Assembly: GCF_007556705.1 (NCBI RefSeq)
Contig: NZ_VJOL01000004.1
Coordinates: 26,549 to 90,548, forward strand
Direction: 5' to 3'
Source: Tepidimonas thermarum
GTDB lineage: Bacteria; Pseudomonadota; Gammaproteobacteria; Burkholderiales; Burkholderiaceae_C
Length of the DNA: 64,000 nt
The notes beneath the pieces are model-generated. The model had not been told where the DNA came from. It saw nothing but the letters and a program-made list of their open reading frames with translations, and did not search any database. Position numbers and translations under genes: made by a program. Positions 1-9,391 of this stretch are shown piece after piece; the first letter of the stretch is position 1; each line of letters starts with the position of its first letter.

Positions 1-1418
<1,418 letters not shown>

Positions 1419-1466
1419 GCGCCTGCGGCGTCCGGCGCGATTGCGGGTTATCCCGTATGATAGGCA

Positions 1467-1485
1467 CAGCCGGCTTGGCCGGCTG
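1467..1485 (+). terminator. Hairpin between gltD and mlaF
   Basis: A perfect 8-bp stem (CAGCCGGC/GCCGGCTG) with a 3-nt loop lies between gltD and mlaF, followed by a broken T-rich stretch (TTGTCATTTT). It could end the gltBD transcript. A TATGAT hexamer at 1456-1461 sits just upstream, so it could also lie at the 5' end of the mlaF mRNA. The weak T tract keeps this uncertain. Confidence 0.35.
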
Positions 1486-1503
1486 TTGTCATTTTGTGCA
1501 TTC

Positions 1504-2331
1504 ATGGCGTCCAGCACCTGTCTCGTCGAACTGCGCAACCTCACCTTCGGGTACGGGGATGGCCGCACCGTGCTCGACCGGGTCAGCCTGCACGTGCCGC
1601 GCGGCAAGGTGACGGTGCTCATCGGCACCTCCGGCGGTGGCAAGACGACGCTGCTGCGCCTCATCGGCGGGCAGCTGCGCGCGCGCAGCGGCCAGGTGTT
1701 GTTCGACGGCCTGGACGTGGGTGCGCTCGACCGCGACGGCCTGTACGCGGTGCGCCGGCGCATGGGCATGCTGTTTCAGTTTGGGGCCTTGTTCACGGAC
1801 ATGTCGGTGTTCGACAACGTGGCCTTTCCGCTGCGCGAGCACACCCTGCTGTCCGAGGCGCTGATCCGCGACATCGTGCTCATGAAGCTGCACGCCGTCG
1901 GTCTGCGTGGCGCGCGTGACCTCATGCCGGGCGAGCTCTCCGGCGGCATGGCGCGGCGTGTGGCGCTGGCGCGCGCGATTGCGCTCGATCCGGAGCTCAT
2001 CATGTACGACGAGCCGTTCTCGGGCCTGGACCCGATCTCGCTGGGCACGGCGGCGCGGCTGATCCGCCAGCTCAACGACACCCTGGGGCTGACCAGCATC
2101 ATGGTCTCGCACGAGCTCGAGTCGACCTTTGCCGTGGCCGACCACATCATCGTGCTGGCCAACGGGCGCGTGGCGATGGAGGGCACCCCGGACGAGGTGC
2201 GCCACAGCGACAACCCGCTGATCCAACAGTACGTCAGCGCGTCGCCGGACGGGCCGGTGCGCTTTCACTACCCGGCGCCCGCGGTGGAGCAGGATTTTGG
2301 GCCCGCCGGCCCCGTGGGGGGGCCGCGATGA
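1504..2331 (+). CDS. mlaF: Mla phospholipid transport ATPase MlaF
   Basis: Cytoplasmic ATPase of the MlaFEDB complex, which moves phospholipids between inner membrane and periplasmic MlaC to keep outer-membrane lipid asymmetry. The 275-residue protein has Walker A GTSGGGKTT (41-49), signature LSGGM (145-149), Walker B ending YDE (168-170) and the switch His in VSHE. A TTG codon at 1441 would add 21 residues unlike the family, so the ATG at 1504 is chosen, although no clear ribosome site precedes it. The last bases overlap mlaE as ATGA, indicating translational coupling. Confidence 0.93.
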   Translation: MASSTCLVELRNLTFGYGDGRTVLDRVSLHVPRGKVTVLIGTSGGGKTTLLRLIGGQLRARSGQVLFDGLDVGALDRDGLYAVRRRMGMLFQFGALFTDMSVFDNVAFPLREHTLLSEALIRDIVLMKLHAVGLRGARDLMPGELSGGMARRVALARAIALDPELIMYDEPFSGLDPISLGTAARLIRQLNDTLGLTSIMVSHELESTFAVADHIIVLANGRVAMEGTPDEVRHSDNPLIQQYVSASPDGPVRFHYPAPAVEQDFGPAGPVGGPR

Positions 2332-3110
2332 GGTGGTGGCATCCGGCCGATGTGGGCTTTGCGGTACGGGCCAAGCTGGCCGATCTGGGGCTGGGCGCAC
2401 GCCTGTTCATGCGGCTGTTCGTGGGCAGTTGGGGCAGCTTTCGGCGCTTTGGGCTGATCCGCGACCAGATCCACTTTCTGGGCAACTACTCGCTGTCGAT
2501 CATTGCGGTGTCGGGCCTGTTCGTCGGCTTTGTGTTTGGCCTGCAGGGTTACTACACGCTGCAGCGCTACGGCTCGGCCGAGGCCTTGGGGCTGCTGGTG
2601 ACGCTGAGCCTGGTGCGCGAGCTGGGGCCGGTGGTCACGGCGCTGCTGTTTGCCGGGCGCGCGGGCACGTCGCTGACCGCCGAAATCGGCCTCATGAAGG
2701 CCGGCGAGCAGCTCAGCGTCATGGAAATGATGGCGGTGGACCCGATCGACCGTGTGCTGGCGCCCCGTTTTTGGGCGGGGGTGATCGTCATGCCCTTGTT
2801 GGCCGCGGTGTTCAGCGCCATGGGCATCATCGGCGGCTGGGTGGTGGGCGTGCTGATGATCGGGGTCGATGGCGGCGCGTTCTGGAGCCAGATCCAAGGG
2901 GGCGTGGACGTTTGGTCCGATGTCGGCAACGGCATGATCAAGAGCCTGGTGTTTGGCATCGCGGTGACGTTCATCGCGCTGCTGCAGGGGTTCGAGTCGC
3001 ACCCCACCCCCGAGGGCGTTTCGCGCGCGACCACACGCACCGTGGTGATGGCCTCGCTCACGGTGCTGGGGCTGGACTTCATCCTCACGGCGATGATGTT
3101 CAGCATCTGA
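2328..3110 (+). CDS. mlaE: Mla transport permease MlaE
   Basis: Inner-membrane permease of the Mla lipid ABC system, 260 residues, the usual family length. It has an N-terminal amphipathic part and about five hydrophobic segments. The central section is typical of MlaE/PqiA-type permeases, with LVRELGPVVTALLFAGRAG and the coupling stretch AEIGLMKAGEQLSVMEMM. It overlaps mlaF by four bases and is followed 19 bases later by mlaD, so the three are expected on one mRNA. Confidence 0.93.
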   Translation: MRWWHPADVGFAVRAKLADLGLGARLFMRLFVGSWGSFRRFGLIRDQIHFLGNYSLSIIAVSGLFVGFVFGLQGYYTLQRYGSAEALGLLVTLSLVRELGPVVTALLFAGRAGTSLTAEIGLMKAGEQLSVMEMMAVDPIDRVLAPRFWAGVIVMPLLAAVFSAMGIIGGWVVGVLMIGVDGGAFWSQIQGGVDVWSDVGNGMIKSLVFGIAVTFIALLQGFESHPTPEGVSRATTRTVVMASLTVLGLDFILTAMMFSI

Positions 3111-3129
3111 CAGGGAAGGCACTACGGTG

Positions 3130-3600
3130 ATGCAACGATCCAAAATCGACGTCTGGGTGGGCTTGTTTGTGCTGATTGGCGCAGCGGCCATCCTGTTTCT
3201 GGCGCTGCAGGCGGCCAATTTGCTGAGCCTGAGCTTCAACCCCACCTACCGGGTGACGGCGACGTTCGACAATGTCGGCTCGCTCAAGCCCAAGGCGGCG
3301 GTGCGCAGCGGCGGGGTGGTGGTCGGGCGGGTGGAGTCGATCGCCTTTGACGACAAGACCTTTCAGGCCCGTGTGGTGTTGGCGCTGGAGTCGCGCTACG
3401 CCTTCCCCAAGGACAGCTCCTTCAAAATCCTGACCAGTGGGTTGCTGGGCGAGCAGTATGTCGGCCTGGAGCCGGGCGGGTCGGACGCCAACCTGGCTGA
3501 TGGCGATGTGGTCACGCAAACCCAGTCGGCGGTGGTGCTGGAAAACCTCATCGGGCAGTTTTTGTTCAACAAAGCCGCCGAGGCGGGAGGTGGGCAATGA
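3130..3600 (+). CDS. mlaD: Mla substrate-binding MCE protein MlaD
   Basis: MCE-domain protein anchored in the inner membrane. Its hexamer forms the lipid channel above MlaE. The protein is about 156 residues, with one N-terminal membrane helix (around 8-29) followed by a single MCE domain starting at TYRVTATFDNVGSLKP. A GTG at 3127 directly precedes the ATG at 3130. The ATG fits family N termini (MQRSK..DVWVGLF), and an AGGGAAG ribosome site lies near 3112. The 3' end overlaps mlaA by four bases. Confidence 0.92.
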   Translation: MQRSKIDVWVGLFVLIGAAAILFLALQAANLLSLSFNPTYRVTATFDNVGSLKPKAAVRSGGVVVGRVESIAFDDKTFQARVVLALESRYAFPKDSSFKILTSGLLGEQYVGLEPGGSDANLADGDVVTQTQSAVVLENLIGQFLFNKAAEAGGGQ

Positions 3601-4319
3601 AGCGCGTTTGGCGGCGGCAGCGCCGCGCCGGCACGGCGGTGCTGGCGTGCACGGTCCTGCTGCAAGTGGGGTGCGCCAGCGGGCCCGACGCGCATCCGCG
3701 CGACCCGCTGGAGCCGTTCAACCGGGGCGTCTACCAGTTCAACGAAGCGGTGGACCGCGCCGTGCTCAAGCCCGTGGCCGAGGGTTATGTGGCGGCCGTG
3801 CCGGGGCCCGTGCGCACCGGTGTGGGCAACTTTTTTGGCAACCTGCGCGATGTGTGGTCGGCGCTCAACGCATTGTTGCAGGCGCGCGCCCAGCCCGCGG
3901 CGGAAAACGCGATGCGCGTGGCCGTCAACACCGTGTTTGGGCTGGGCGGGGTGCTGGATGTGGCCAGCGAAATGGGCCTCCCGCGCACCACGCTGGATTT
4001 TGGCCACACCCTCGGACGCTGGGGCGTGCCCACGGGGCCCTACCTGGTGCTGCCGCTGCTGGGCCCCTCCACCGTGCGCGAGACGGTGGCGCTGCCGCTG
4101 GACCGCCGCGGCGACGCCGTGGCGCAGGGCATCGACGACGTTGGCACCCGCAACGGTGCGCAGGCGCTGCGCCTGGTGGACACGCGCGCGACGCTGTTGC
4201 GCGCCGGTGACATGCTGGAGCAGGCCGCGCTGGACAAGTACAGTTTTACCCGCGACGCCTACCTGGCGCGCCGGCAGCGCCAGGTCGAGGCCGCGCGTGG
4301 CGAGGACGAGCGTGAGTGA
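3597..4319 (+). CDS. mlaA: Outer-membrane lipoprotein MlaA (VacJ)
   Basis: Outer-membrane lipoprotein that removes misplaced phospholipid from the outer leaflet and hands it to MlaC. The 240-residue precursor has a signal peptide ending at LQVGC, where Cys would be lipidated. The -3 residue is Gln rather than the usual Leu, so the lipobox is imperfect. The mature part begins with the family signature DPLEPFNRGVYQFN. In E. coli mlaA is unlinked; its place inside the mla operon here is a known betaproteobacterial arrangement. Confidence 0.92.
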   Translation: MKRVWRRQRRAGTAVLACTVLLQVGCASGPDAHPRDPLEPFNRGVYQFNEAVDRAVLKPVAEGYVAAVPGPVRTGVGNFFGNLRDVWSALNALLQARAQPAAENAMRVAVNTVFGLGGVLDVASEMGLPRTTLDFGHTLGRWGVPTGPYLVLPLLGPSTVRETVALPLDRRGDAVAQGIDDVGTRNGAQALRLVDTRATLLRAGDMLEQAALDKYSFTRDAYLARRQRQVEAARGEDERE

Positions 4320-4378
4320 GGCTGTAACCATGGGTAAACCGCCGGAACTCCAAACCGCTTGAAGATCCCCAACCGTCC

Positions 4379-5059
4379 ATGAACATGACCGTGGTTTCTG
4401 CAACCCCCACCGTGACCTCTGCGACCCTTGCGCGCCGCCAGTGGCTGGCGGGCGCGGCCCTTGCCGCGCTGGCGCTGCCCCTGTGGCCCCTGGCCGCGCG
4501 CGCACAGCAGACATTGGAAGCCCCCGATGCGCTGATCCAGCGCGTCGCCAGCGAGGTCTTTGACATCGTCAAGCGCGACCCGGCACTGCGCAGCGGCGAT
4601 CTGGGGCGCATCATGGAGCTGGTCGACACCAAGCTCATGCCGCACGTCAACTTCGAGCGCATGACCGCATCGGCCGTTGGCCGCTATTGGCGCCAGGCCA
4701 CGCCTGAGCAGCGTCAGCGCCTGCAGGCCGAGTTCAAAACCCTGTTGGTGCGCACCTACTCGGGCGCATTGACCCAGATCCGCGACCAAACGCTGGTGAT
4801 CCGGCCGCTGCGCGCGGCCCCCGGCGCGACCGAGGTCGTCGTGCGCTCCGAAATCCGCGGCAAAGGCGATCCGATCCAGCTCGACTACCGGCTGGAGCAA
4901 ACCCCCACCGGCTGGAAGGTGTATGACCTCAACGTTTTGGGGGTGTGGTTGGTCGAGACCTACCGCACCCAGTTTGCACAGGAGATCAGTGCCAAAGGCA
5001 TCGACGGCCTGATCGCCGCCTTGGCCGAGCGCAACCGCGCCAACGCCCAGTCGGGGTGA
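4379..5059 (+). CDS. mlaC: Periplasmic phospholipid carrier MlaC
   Basis: Periplasmic shuttle that carries phospholipid between MlaA at the outer membrane and MlaFEDB at the inner membrane. The 226-residue precursor has an unusual signal peptide: a 17-residue N region, then ARRQWLAG, a hydrophobic core and a cleavage-like ARA-QQ. The paired arginines followed by QWL resemble a Tat signal rather than a Sec signal. The mature domain (PDALIQRVASEVFDIVKRD) is typical MlaC. A 59-bp gap separates it from mlaA, the loosest joint in this operon. Confidence 0.92.
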   Translation: MNMTVVSATPTVTSATLARRQWLAGAALAALALPLWPLAARAQQTLEAPDALIQRVASEVFDIVKRDPALRSGDLGRIMELVDTKLMPHVNFERMTASAVGRYWRQATPEQRQRLQAEFKTLLVRTYSGALTQIRDQTLVIRPLRAAPGATEVVVRSEIRGKGDPIQLDYRLEQTPTGWKVYDLNVLGVWLVETYRTQFAQEISAKGIDGLIAALAERNRANAQSG

Positions 5060-5065
5060 GCCGCC

Positions 5066-5359
5066 GTGGTGGCCCCATCCCCCATGACCCTGCCCCCGGT
5101 TCCGGCCACGCTGACGCACGCCCAAGCCGAGGGCTATCTGGACCAATGCCGCGCGGCGCTTGCCGCGGCGGGCACGGGCGCGCACGTGGTGCTCGACGCC
5201 AGTGCGCTGCACGAATTCGACTCCTCCGCGCTGGCGGTGCTGCTGGCCGTGCGGCGCGAGGTGCTGGCCCGTGGCGCCACCTGGGTGGTGCAGGGCTTGC
5301 CCGAGCGCGCGCGCGTGCTGGCGGGCCTGTATGGGGTGGGGGAGTTGCTGCCGGCGTAA
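5066..5359 (+). CDS. mlaB: STAS-domain regulator MlaB
   Basis: Small cytoplasmic STAS-domain protein that binds MlaF and is needed for Mla ATPase assembly and activity. It is 97 residues from GTG 5066. That start is preferred because GGGGTGAG lies 5-6 bases before it, while an in-frame ATG at 5084 has no ribosome site. The STAS core is visible as VVLDASALHEFDSSALAVLL, with the conserved Asp-Ser pair at the helix start. It sits last among the mla genes, as in E. coli. Confidence 0.85.
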   Translation: MVAPSPMTLPPVPATLTHAQAEGYLDQCRAALAAAGTGAHVVLDASALHEFDSSALAVLLAVRREVLARGATWVVQGLPERARVLAGLYGVGELLPA

Positions 5360-5371
5360 AATGGTCGGTTT

Positions 5372-6298
5372 ATGTCCGCCGCCGTTTCCTTTGAGCACGT
5401 CAGCAAGCGCTTCGATACGGCGCGTGGTCCCCTGCAGGCCCTGCAGGGGGTTGCCTTCGACATCCAACCCGGGGAGTTTTTCGGCTTGCTCGGGCCCAAC
5501 GGGGCGGGCAAAACCACGCTCATCAGCATTCTGGCTGGGCTGAGCCGCCCGAGCAGCGGGCGTGTCACGGTGTTTGGCGCGGATGTGCAGGCCGAGCCAA
5601 TGCAGGCGCGGCGGCGCCTGGGCATCGTGCCGCAGGAACTGGTGTTCGATCCCTTCTTCACCGTGCGCGAGGCGCTGCGCTTCCAGTCGGGCTATTTCGG
5701 CATCCGCGACAACGACGCCTGGATCGATGAACTCCTGGCCGGCTTGGGCCTGGCCGACAAGGCCGACACCAACATGCGCCAGCTCTCCGGTGGCATGAAG
5801 CGGCGCGTCATGGTGGCCCAGGCGCTGGTGCACCGGCCGCCGGTCATCGTGCTGGATGAGCCCACCGCCGGCGTCGATGTCGAGCTGCGCCAGACGCTGT
5901 GGGCCTTCATCTCGCGCCTCAACCGCGATGGCAGCACCGTGCTGCTGACGACGCACTACCTGGAAGAGGCCGAGGCGCTGTGCGGCCGCATCGCCATGCT
6001 GCGCGCGGGACGCGTGATCGCGCTGGAGCGCACCGCGGACCTGTTGCAACGCGCCTCGTCCAACGTGCTGCGCTTCAAAACCGATCAGGCGCTGCCGCCG
6101 GCGCTGGCGGCGCGCGCGCGCGTCACCGGGCGCATCGCCCAGGTCAAGGTGCACGACGCCTACGAGGTCGAGCGCACGCTGGCCATGCTGCGCGAGGCGG
6201 GCATCGTCATGGAGGACATCGAGGTCCACAAGGCGGATTTGGAGGATGTGTTTTTGGAGCTCATGGCGGATCAGCGCGACGCGGAGGCACGCGCATGA
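5372..6298 (+). CDS. ABC-2 type exporter, ATP-binding subunit (YadG-like)
   Basis: ATPase of a two-component ABC-2 exporter, 308 residues. Walker A GPNGAGKTT (41-49), LSGGMKRR, Walker B IVLDEPTAGVD and TTHYLEEAE mark the DrrA/YadG class. The substrate is unknown. It lies between mlaB and ibaG, a place with no such gene in the E. coli mla operon, and overlaps its permease by ATGA. A TAAAAT hexamer at 5357-5362, nine bases before the ATG, could give this gene its own start inside the operon. Confidence 0.88.
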   Translation: MSAAVSFEHVSKRFDTARGPLQALQGVAFDIQPGEFFGLLGPNGAGKTTLISILAGLSRPSSGRVTVFGADVQAEPMQARRRLGIVPQELVFDPFFTVREALRFQSGYFGIRDNDAWIDELLAGLGLADKADTNMRQLSGGMKRRVMVAQALVHRPPVIVLDEPTAGVDVELRQTLWAFISRLNRDGSTVLLTTHYLEEAEALCGRIAMLRAGRVIALERTADLLQRASSNVLRFKTDQALPPALAARARVTGRIAQVKVHDAYEVERTLAMLREAGIVMEDIEVHKADLEDVFLELMADQRDAEARA

Positions 6299-7050
6299 GT
6301 GGCTGGCAAACCCTGTTGTGGAAAGAGGTGCTGCGGTTTTGGAAGGTGGCCTTCCAAACCGTGGCGGCGCCCATCGTCACCGCCATCCTGTACCTGTTGA
6401 TCTTTGGCCATGTGCTGGAGGAGCACGTGCAGGTGTACGACGGCGTCGGCTACACCGCGTTTTTGCTGCCCGGGCTGGCGATGATGAGCTTGCTGCAAAA
6501 CGCGTTTGCCAACAGCTCGTCGAGCCTGATCCAGAGCAAGATCATGGGCAACCTGGTCTTTTTGCTGGTGGCGCCGCTGTCGCACCGCGCCTGGTTCGCG
6601 GCCTACGTCGGGTCGTCCGTGCTGCGCGGATGGGTCGTGGGCGCGGGGGTGTTGCTGGTGACCGCCTGGGCGGCGGATCTGCGCTGGGCGCACCCCGGCT
6701 GGATCGTGGTGTTTGCCGTGCTGGGGGCGGCGCTGCTGGGGTCGCTGGGGGTGATCGCAGGGCTGTGGGCGGAAAAATTCGACCAGATGGCCGCGTTCCA
6801 GAACTTCATCATCATGCCGATGACGTTTCTGTCGGGTGTGTTTTACTCCATCCACTCGCTGCCGCCGTTTTGGCAGCGGGTCAGCCACCTCAACCCATTT
6901 TTCTACATGATCGACGGGGCGCGGTACGGCTTTTTTGGCGTCAGCGACGTCTCGCCATGGCTGAGCCTGGCCGTGGTGGGCGGGGCCTTCGTCGCCGTGG
7001 CGGCGCTCACCTTGCATCTGCTGCGCATAGGCTACAAGATCCGCCATTGA
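6295..7050 (+). CDS. ABC-2 type exporter, permease subunit (YadH-like)
   Basis: Integral membrane partner of the preceding ATPase, 251 residues with about six hydrophobic segments. It carries the ABC-2 signature region FQNFIIMPMTFLSGVFYSI and the downstream SHLNPFFYMIDGARYGFFG. The ATG at 6295 overlaps the ATPase stop, and the longer upstream open frame is antisense-like noise. The YadGH family is widespread and its substrate is not established. Position in the mla-murA run suggests an envelope lipid or polysaccharide, but that is inference. Confidence 0.87.
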   Translation: MSGWQTLLWKEVLRFWKVAFQTVAAPIVTAILYLLIFGHVLEEHVQVYDGVGYTAFLLPGLAMMSLLQNAFANSSSSLIQSKIMGNLVFLLVAPLSHRAWFAAYVGSSVLRGWVVGAGVLLVTAWAADLRWAHPGWIVVFAVLGAALLGSLGVIAGLWAEKFDQMAAFQNFIIMPMTFLSGVFYSIHSLPPFWQRVSHLNPFFYMIDGARYGFFGVSDVSPWLSLAVVGGAFVAVAALTLHLLRIGYKIRH

Positions 7051-7150
7051 CAGCAGGCGTTGCCGCGGCAGACCCGGTGTTGGGTCGTCGCCCGTGGCGC
7101 CTGCGTTCCCGTTGCATCGTTTTTTGCCCGCTTGCCCTGGATGGCCTTCC

Positions 7151-7405
7151 ATGACCGCTGAACAGCTCCACGCCCTGATTGCCGCCGGCCTGCCCTGTGA
7201 CCACCTGGAGGTGACCGGTGATGGTCGCCACTGGGCGGCCGTGATCGTCTCGCCCGCCTTTGAGGGGCGGCGCGCGGTGCAGCGCCACCAAATGGTCTAT
7301 GCCACATTGGGCGCGCGCATCGACAACGACGAGGTGCATGCGCTGTCCATGAAGACCTACACCCCGACCGAATGGCAGGCGGCGCAGGCCGCCGGGGCCC
7401 GGTAA
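7151..7405 (+). CDS. ibaG: BolA/IbaG family iron-sulfur metabolism protein
   Basis: Small BolA-fold protein of 84 residues, expected to partner a monothiol glutaredoxin in Fe-S cluster handling. The BolA core is seen as [24 protein letters not shown] and [10 protein letters not shown], with the conserved C-terminal His in EVHALSMKT. The ATG at 7151 is chosen because the upstream in-frame residues do not fit the family. In E. coli ibaG (yrbA) also lies between mlaB and murA, which supports the assignment. Confidence 0.9.
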   Translation: MTAEQLHALIAAGLPCDHLEVTGDGRHWAAVIVSPAFEGRRAVQRHQMVYATLGARIDNDEVHALSMKTYTPTEWQAAQAAGAR

Positions 7406-7415
7406 GGACGCTGGC

Positions 7416-8690
7416 ATGGACCGTTTGCTGATCCGCGGTGGCCAGCGCCTGCACGGCGAGGTGGTCGTCTCCGGCGCCAAGAATGCGGCGCTGCCCGAGC
7501 TGTGCGCCGCGCTGCTGACCGATGCCGCGGTGACCTTGCGCAACGTGCCGCGGCTGCGCGACGTGGCCACGATGCGCGCCTTGCTCGAGCGCATGGGCGT
7601 GCAGGTGCGCACGCATGGCGAGCGCGGTGGCATGACGCTGCAGGCCGCCGACCCGCTGGAGCCGGTGGCGCCGTACGAGCTGGTCAAGACCATGCGCGCC
7701 TCGATCCTGGTGCTCGGGCCGCTGCTGGCGCGCTGCGGGCGTGCGCGCGTGTCGTTGCCGGGCGGCTGCGCGATCGGCTCGCGGCCGGTCGATCAGCACC
7801 TCAAGGGCCTGCAGGCCATGGGGGCCGACATGGCCGTGGAGCATGGCGACATCGTGGCGCGTCTGCCCGCGGGGCGCACGCGCTTGCGCGGTACGCGCAT
7901 CACCACCGACATGGTCACCGTCACCGGCACCGAGAACCTGATGATGGCCGCCACCTTGGCCGAGGGCGAGACGGTGCTCGAAAACGCCGCCCAAGAGCCC
8001 GAGGTGGTCGATCTGGCCGAGCTGCTCATCCGCATGGGCGCGCGCATCGAGGGGCACGGCACCAGCCGCATCCACATCCAGGGCGTGCCCGCGCTGCATG
8101 GCGCCGAGCACGACGTGGTGGCCGACCGCATCGAGGCCGGCACCTTTTTGTGCGCCGTGGCCGCCACCGGTGGCGAGGCGTGGCTGCGCGGCGGGCGCGC
8201 GCAGCATCTGGACGCCGTCATCGACAAGCTCACCGACGCCGGTGTGACGGTGCAGGCCGAGGCCGCGGGCATCCGGGTGCGCTCGCCGGGCGCGGCGGCG
8301 CTCAAAGCGCAAAGTTTTCGCACCACCGAATACCCGGGTTTCCCCACCGACATGCAGGCGCAGTTCATGGCCCTCAATGCGGTGGCGCAGGGCCCCAGCG
8401 CCGTGACCGAGACCATTTTCGAAAACCGCTTCATGCACGTGCAGGAGCTGGTGCGGTTGGGCGCGCAGATCCGCATCGACGGGCGCACCGCCTTCGTCGA
8501 GGGGGGCAGCCGGCTCTCGGGTGCGACCGTCATGGCCACCGATTTGCGGGCGTCGGCCAGCCTGGTCATTGCCGGTCTGGTGGCCGAGGGTGAGACGGTG
8601 GTCGATCGCATCTACCACCTCGACCGTGGCTACGACCAGATGGAACGCAAGCTGCAGGCCTTGGGGGCCGATATCGAGAGGATGGCATGA
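7416..8690 (+). CDS. murA: UDP-N-acetylglucosamine 1-carboxyvinyltransferase MurA
   Basis: First committed enzyme of peptidoglycan synthesis. It transfers enolpyruvate from PEP to UDP-GlcNAc in the cytoplasm. At 424 residues it is full length. Lys22 ([10 protein letters not shown]) and the catalytic loop Cys118 ([11 protein letters not shown]) are present, so the enzyme should be fosfomycin-sensitive. It begins ten bases after ibaG and overlaps hisG by four bases, joining the envelope and histidine clusters into one coding run. Confidence 0.96.
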   Translation: MDRLLIRGGQRLHGEVVVSGAKNAALPELCAALLTDAAVTLRNVPRLRDVATMRALLERMGVQVRTHGERGGMTLQAADPLEPVAPYELVKTMRASILVLGPLLARCGRARVSLPGGCAIGSRPVDQHLKGLQAMGADMAVEHGDIVARLPAGRTRLRGTRITTDMVTVTGTENLMMAATLAEGETVLENAAQEPEVVDLAELLIRMGARIEGHGTSRIHIQGVPALHGAEHDVVADRIEAGTFLCAVAATGGEAWLRGGRAQHLDAVIDKLTDAGVTVQAEAAGIRVRSPGAAALKAQSFRTTEYPGFPTDMQAQFMALNAVAQGPSAVTETIFENRFMHVQELVRLGAQIRIDGRTAFVEGGSRLSGATVMATDLRASASLVIAGLVAEGETVVDRIYHLDRGYDQMERKLQALGADIERMA

Positions 8691-9391
8691 CTGCCGAGAC
8701 CGTCACCCTGGCCCTGTCCAAAGGGCGCATCTTCGACGAAACGCTGCCACTGCTGCGCGCCGCCGGCATCGAGGTGCTGGAAAACCCCGAAACCTCGCGC
8801 AAGCTCATCCTGCCCACCAACCAGCCGGATGTGCGCGTGGTGCTGGTGCGCGCCACCGATGTGCCGACCTATGTCGAGCACGGCGGCGCCGACCTGGGGG
8901 TGTGCGGCAAGGACACGCTGATCGAGCACGAGGCGGCGCGTGGCGATGCGGCCACGGTGGGGCTGTACCGGCCGCTGGACCTGGGGATTGCGCGCTGCCG
9001 CATGAGCGTTGCGGTGCCGGCCGACTTCGACTACGCGCGTGCGGTGCGGCAGGGCGCGCGCCTGCGCGTGGCCACCAAGTACGTGGCCATTGCGCGCGAG
9101 TTTTTCGCCAGCAAGGGCGTGCACGTGGACCTGATCAAGCTCTACGGCAGCATGGAGCTGGCGCCGCTGACCGGGCTGGCCGACGCCATCGTCGATTTGG
9201 TCTCCACCGGCAATACGCTCAAGGCCAACCGCCTGGTCGAGGTGGAGCGCATCATGGACATCTCCTCGCAACTGGTGGTGCGGCCCACGTCGCTCAAGCT
9301 CAAGCGCGCGCGCATTCGCCCCCTGCTGGAGGCCTTTGCGCGCGCGGTGGGGACGCCGGCGACGCCAACTGCTGCGACAATCGGGGCATGA
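8687..9391 (+). CDS. hisG: ATP phosphoribosyltransferase, short form HisG(S)
   Basis: Catalyses the first step of histidine synthesis, joining PRPP and ATP. The 234-residue protein lacks the C-terminal regulatory domain of the long form, so it belongs to the short HisG(S) class. That class needs the regulatory subunit HisZ, which is not in this window. The phosphate-binding stretch is [16 protein letters not shown]. Its start overlaps the murA stop and its stop overlaps hisD (ATGA). Confidence 0.95.
   Translation: MTAETVTLALSKGRIFDETLPLLRAAGIEVLENPETSRKLILPTNQPDVRVVLVRATDVPTYVEHGGADLGVCGKDTLIEHEAARGDAATVGLYRPLDLGIARCRMSVAVPADFDYARAVRQGARLRVATKYVAIAREFFASKGVHVDLIKLYGSMELAPLTGLADAIVDLVSTGNTLKANRLVEVERIMDISSQLVVRPTSLKLKRARIRPLLEAFARAVGTPATPTAATIGA

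Noticed and set aside
1441..1503. TTG start extending MlaF by 21 residues
   Set aside because: It would place the hairpin at 1467-1485 inside the gene and adds residues unlike MlaF.
4344..4370. GGAACT before mlaC as a sigma-E -35 element
   Set aside because: No matching -10 occurs at 15-17 bp, and GGAACT also occurs at random inside other genes here.
7094..7150. 19-residue N-terminal extension of IbaG
   Set aside because: The residues do not fit the BolA family; ATG 7151 gives the normal length.
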